38,307 bases of DNA, taken from a bacterium. GTDB lineage: Archaea; Nanoarchaeota; Nanoarchaeia; Woesearchaeales; UBA10216. Position numbers and translations under genes: made by a program. This document shows positions 36,469 to 38,307 of the stretch, piece after piece (positions within the stretch are counted from its first letter, which is position 1; the number at the start of each line of letters is the position of its first letter). The DNA is taken from positions 1 to 38,307 of the forward strand of contig JAAGZO010000836.1 of assembly GCA_024206195.1 (NCBI GenBank), read 5' to 3'. Under the pieces are notes generated by a model. The model saw only the letters and a list, made by a program, of their open reading frames with translations, was not told the DNA's origin and searched no databases.

Positions 36469-37977
36469 ATGGCAGATAAACAAATAAAAATAAATAGATT
36501 CTTAGGTGGAACAATGGATGAGACAAGAGATTTGCCGAATGGTTATTTTAGATATTTAGAAAATGTTGATGTTGATACTGATTCTCACGGAGCTAAACAA
36601 GTTGCCAATATAGAAACTGACACAAATGATAGAAATATTAAAGCTATTTCACCGACTGATGGCAGTGCTTATGGCTTAGGTTGGGAAAATGATTCTACTG
36701 TTGATGTTACTATTTGGAATATGTTGACCGAAACCGCTGTGACAAATGGAACTGCTGCTAGTTACAATATGCCAGCACATACTCCTCTTTTTGAATTTTA
36801 CAATGGTACTTATTATTTTTCTTCAACAACTCATATCGGAAAATATGTTACATCAACGACAACAATGACAGGAGATGTAGTGGCTGTAGCAGGTGGCAGT
36901 AATGGTATGAAAGGTGGTTGCGTTTTTAAGGGAGATATTTATTGTTGGGCAGGAAATCAAGATATTTATGTATTCAATACCACTACAGAATTATTAACTC
37001 AAAAGATTTCAACGTCAGATAATCAAAATATTAAAGAATTAGTCCCTTATGGAAATTATATATTGATAATTTGCTCTGCTTCAGTTAGCGGTGTTAAATC
37101 TAAAATGTATATTTGGGATGGAGTTTCAACAACTACATTTACTGATATTATTGAGATTGGATATGGAAATGTATTAGGTGCTGATTTACTAGACGGAATT
37201 GTTTATGCTTTAGTAGGATTTAAAAATCAGAGAGGATTTAGATTAAAAGCATACAACGGCACTAATTTTCAAACACAAATAACTTACAATGGCAGAACAA
37301 ACAATGTTTCAGCACTTAATTATGCGATACCTTCATCAAAATTAAAAATGTATAATGATTATTTGTACTTTTTATGTCAGATAGCTAGACCAGATTCAAC
37401 ATACGCAGATGTTAAAGAAATGGTTTTATTTAGATATGGTAAAAAAGATGCAACTAGAAATAATGCACTTTCAGTATATAAAACAATGGAAATAGAACCT
37501 TCTGGTGCTTTTACTTCTAGTGCAAATGATTTCGCTATTTCAGAGGATAGTCTTGCGGCTACCGAACCAGAACAATTAGTTTTTGCAGCAATAGAGGAGG
37601 ATGGCGACGTAAAAAGAGATGTCAGAACAAAAACAACACCAGATTATACAGCACAAGCAGGAGTAATTATAACGGGAATTTACACTGGTGATGATAGTTC
37701 AATAGAAAAGAAATTATCTAAAATGTCAGTTCAATGTGAACCTTTACCAGCTAATGCTTCAATAGTTCTTAAATATAAAAGTGATGCAGAAACAACATTT
37801 ACTACAATATGCACAATAGATGCAGACGACACAGTGTCCTATGAACCAATAAATATAGAGGGAACAGGAGTAAACTTTAACACATCAAAAGAAGTTCAGT
37901 TTAAATTTGAAGAGTTAGGTGGTGCTAAATTAACAGGGTTTAGCTGTAATTATGAAGAATTAAAAACGCAAATATGA
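36469..37977 (+). CDS. Tail nozzle/stopper-like protein (T7 gp12 / P22 gp10 type)
   Basis: This 502-aa protein begins with the typical opening KQIKINRFLGGTMDETRDLPNGYFRYLENVDVDTDSHG. A long series of beta strands with repeated W/Y-containing blades follows (IYCWAGNQDIYVFN, KMYIWDGVSTTTF, GIVYALVGFKNQRGF), suggesting a beta-propeller. In podoviruses this protein closes the tail tube. It overlaps the next gene by 4 bp (ATGA). Confidence 0.7.
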   Translation: MADKQIKINRFLGGTMDETRDLPNGYFRYLENVDVDTDSHGAKQVANIETDTNDRNIKAISPTDGSAYGLGWENDSTVDVTIWNMLTETAVTNGTAASYNMPAHTPLFEFYNGTYYFSSTTHIGKYVTSTTTMTGDVVAVAGGSNGMKGGCVFKGDIYCWAGNQDIYVFNTTTELLTQKISTSDNQNIKELVPYGNYILIICSASVSGVKSKMYIWDGVSTTTFTDIIEIGYGNVLGADLLDGIVYALVGFKNQRGFRLKAYNGTNFQTQITYNGRTNNVSALNYAIPSSKLKMYNDYLYFLCQIARPDSTYADVKEMVLFRYGKKDATRNNALSVYKTMEIEPSGAFTSSANDFAISEDSLAATEPEQLVFAAIEEDGDVKRDVRTKTTPDYTAQAGVIITGIYTGDDSSIEKKLSKMSVQCEPLPANASIVLKYKSDAETTFTTICTIDADDTVSYEPINIEGTGVNFNTSKEVQFKFEELGGAKLTGFSCNYEELKTQI

Positions 37978-38297
37978 CACCAGAACAAGAATTACAATTT
38001 GAAAAGCTTATAAAAGATGTCCAATATTTAATGGATATGGAAAGTAAAGACAACTTTTCTGATTTAAAGATATTTAGAAAGAAAGTAGAGTTTAAAAATG
38101 ATGTGACTTTTGCAAATGATATGTCATTTGGTGGAGAGGTTACATTTGAAGATAAGGTTGGTTTCTATGGCACAACACCAGTGGCACAGCAAAGTTCAGT
38201 TACAACTCCAAGTGGAGGAGCAACAATAGACACACAAGCAAGGTCTTCTATTGGAGAAATAAAAATAATTTTAGATAATTACGGCTTAACAGCTTAA
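37974..38297 (+). CDS. Small tail protein at the contig join
   Basis: This 107-aa protein starts in an ATGA overlap with the nozzle-like gene. Residues 1-50 are helical, with a repeated VEFKNDVTFANDMSFGGEVTFEDKV beta pattern resembling a short triple-stranded fibre stem; a Thr/Ser-rich linker and a helical end (SSIGEIKIILDNYGLTA) follow. It is complete here; its last 131 bases are repeated at 1-131 because of the circular overlap. Confidence 0.65.
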   Translation: MTPEQELQFEKLIKDVQYLMDMESKDNFSDLKIFRKKVEFKNDVTFANDMSFGGEVTFEDKVGFYGTTPVAQQSSVTTPSGGATIDTQARSSIGEIKIILDNYGLTA

Positions 38298-38307
38298 AAA
38301 AAAAAAC
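38167..38307. repeat. Terminal direct repeat, right copy
   Basis: Identical to 1-141 over its full length. Joining the ends gives a 38166-bp circle in which the late operon is uninterrupted: 37974-38297 is followed 11 nt later by the 608-aa ejection-protein candidate. Confidence 0.95.

Noticed and set aside
1..38307. Stop-codon reassignment
   Set aside because: Genes end with TAA, TGA and TAG at sensible places with tight overlaps, and no conserved gene is interrupted, so the standard bacterial code fits.
1..38307. Integrase, lysogeny module or insertion sequence
   Set aside because: No recombinase catalytic motifs, attachment-like repeats or transposase ORFs were found; the HNH proteins are free-standing.

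Overview
The window is one complete tailed-phage genome, apparently assembled as a circle: bases 1-141 are repeated exactly at 38167-38307, so the unique length is 38166 bp. It encodes a terminase pair, portal, scaffold, coat protein, T7/P22-like short-tail proteins and large tail fibres, which points to a podovirus-like virion. There is no integrase or recognisable lysogeny repressor. The host is bacterial: I can place several TTTACA-N17/18-TATAAT promoters. Almost no gene has a Shine-Dalgarno sequence; most starts follow A-rich leaders such as 'aaaaatATG'. A-rich leaders together with ordinary sigma70 boxes argue against Bacteroidota, whose promoters differ, and make a Patescibacteria/CPR-type host one candidate. 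That host call is inference.

Layout. (1) Plus strand 25724 -> end -> 11150: a late operon with a zinc-finger protein, TerS, TerL, portal, scaffold, coat, decoration proteins, adaptor, nozzle-like protein, two ejection-protein candidates, two paralogous fibres and other tail proteins. (2) 10917-13062: a lysis/accessory segment with an XhlA-like protein, a Shine-Dalgarno-type cassette under its own promoter, a cysteine-enzyme candidate, a holin, a ferredoxin and an acidic peptide, closed by a rho-independent terminator at 13183-13203. (3) Minus strand 21957 -> 13321: replication and nucleotide metabolism, with a Cas4/RecB-like nuclease, HNH proteins, DnaB helicase, SSB-like protein, dNMP kinase, dUTPase/dCTPase, a ThyA/dCMP-hydroxymethylase-family enzyme and family B DNA polymerase. 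(4) Minus strand 25226 -> 21997: many small early genes, a membrane-anchored transglycosylase and a large tRNA-like RNA. (5) 25227-25723: a divergent control region with four predicted promoters, a repeated operator-like sequence and a 10-bp tandem repeat.

The most unusual features are as follows. AAAGGTC(G) lies 29 nt (once 28 nt) upstream of the start codon of six early genes. A tRNA-like RNA sits on an uninterrupted 28-bp near-perfect stem. A strong promoter and a 31-codon hydrophobic ORF lie antisense within the late operon. One protein domain has been inserted into two unrelated head genes. The nucleotide gene trio resembles T4 genes 56/42/1. A ferredoxin lacking one cluster ligand is coupled to the holin. 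All family assignments are from motifs read by eye; no database search was possible.
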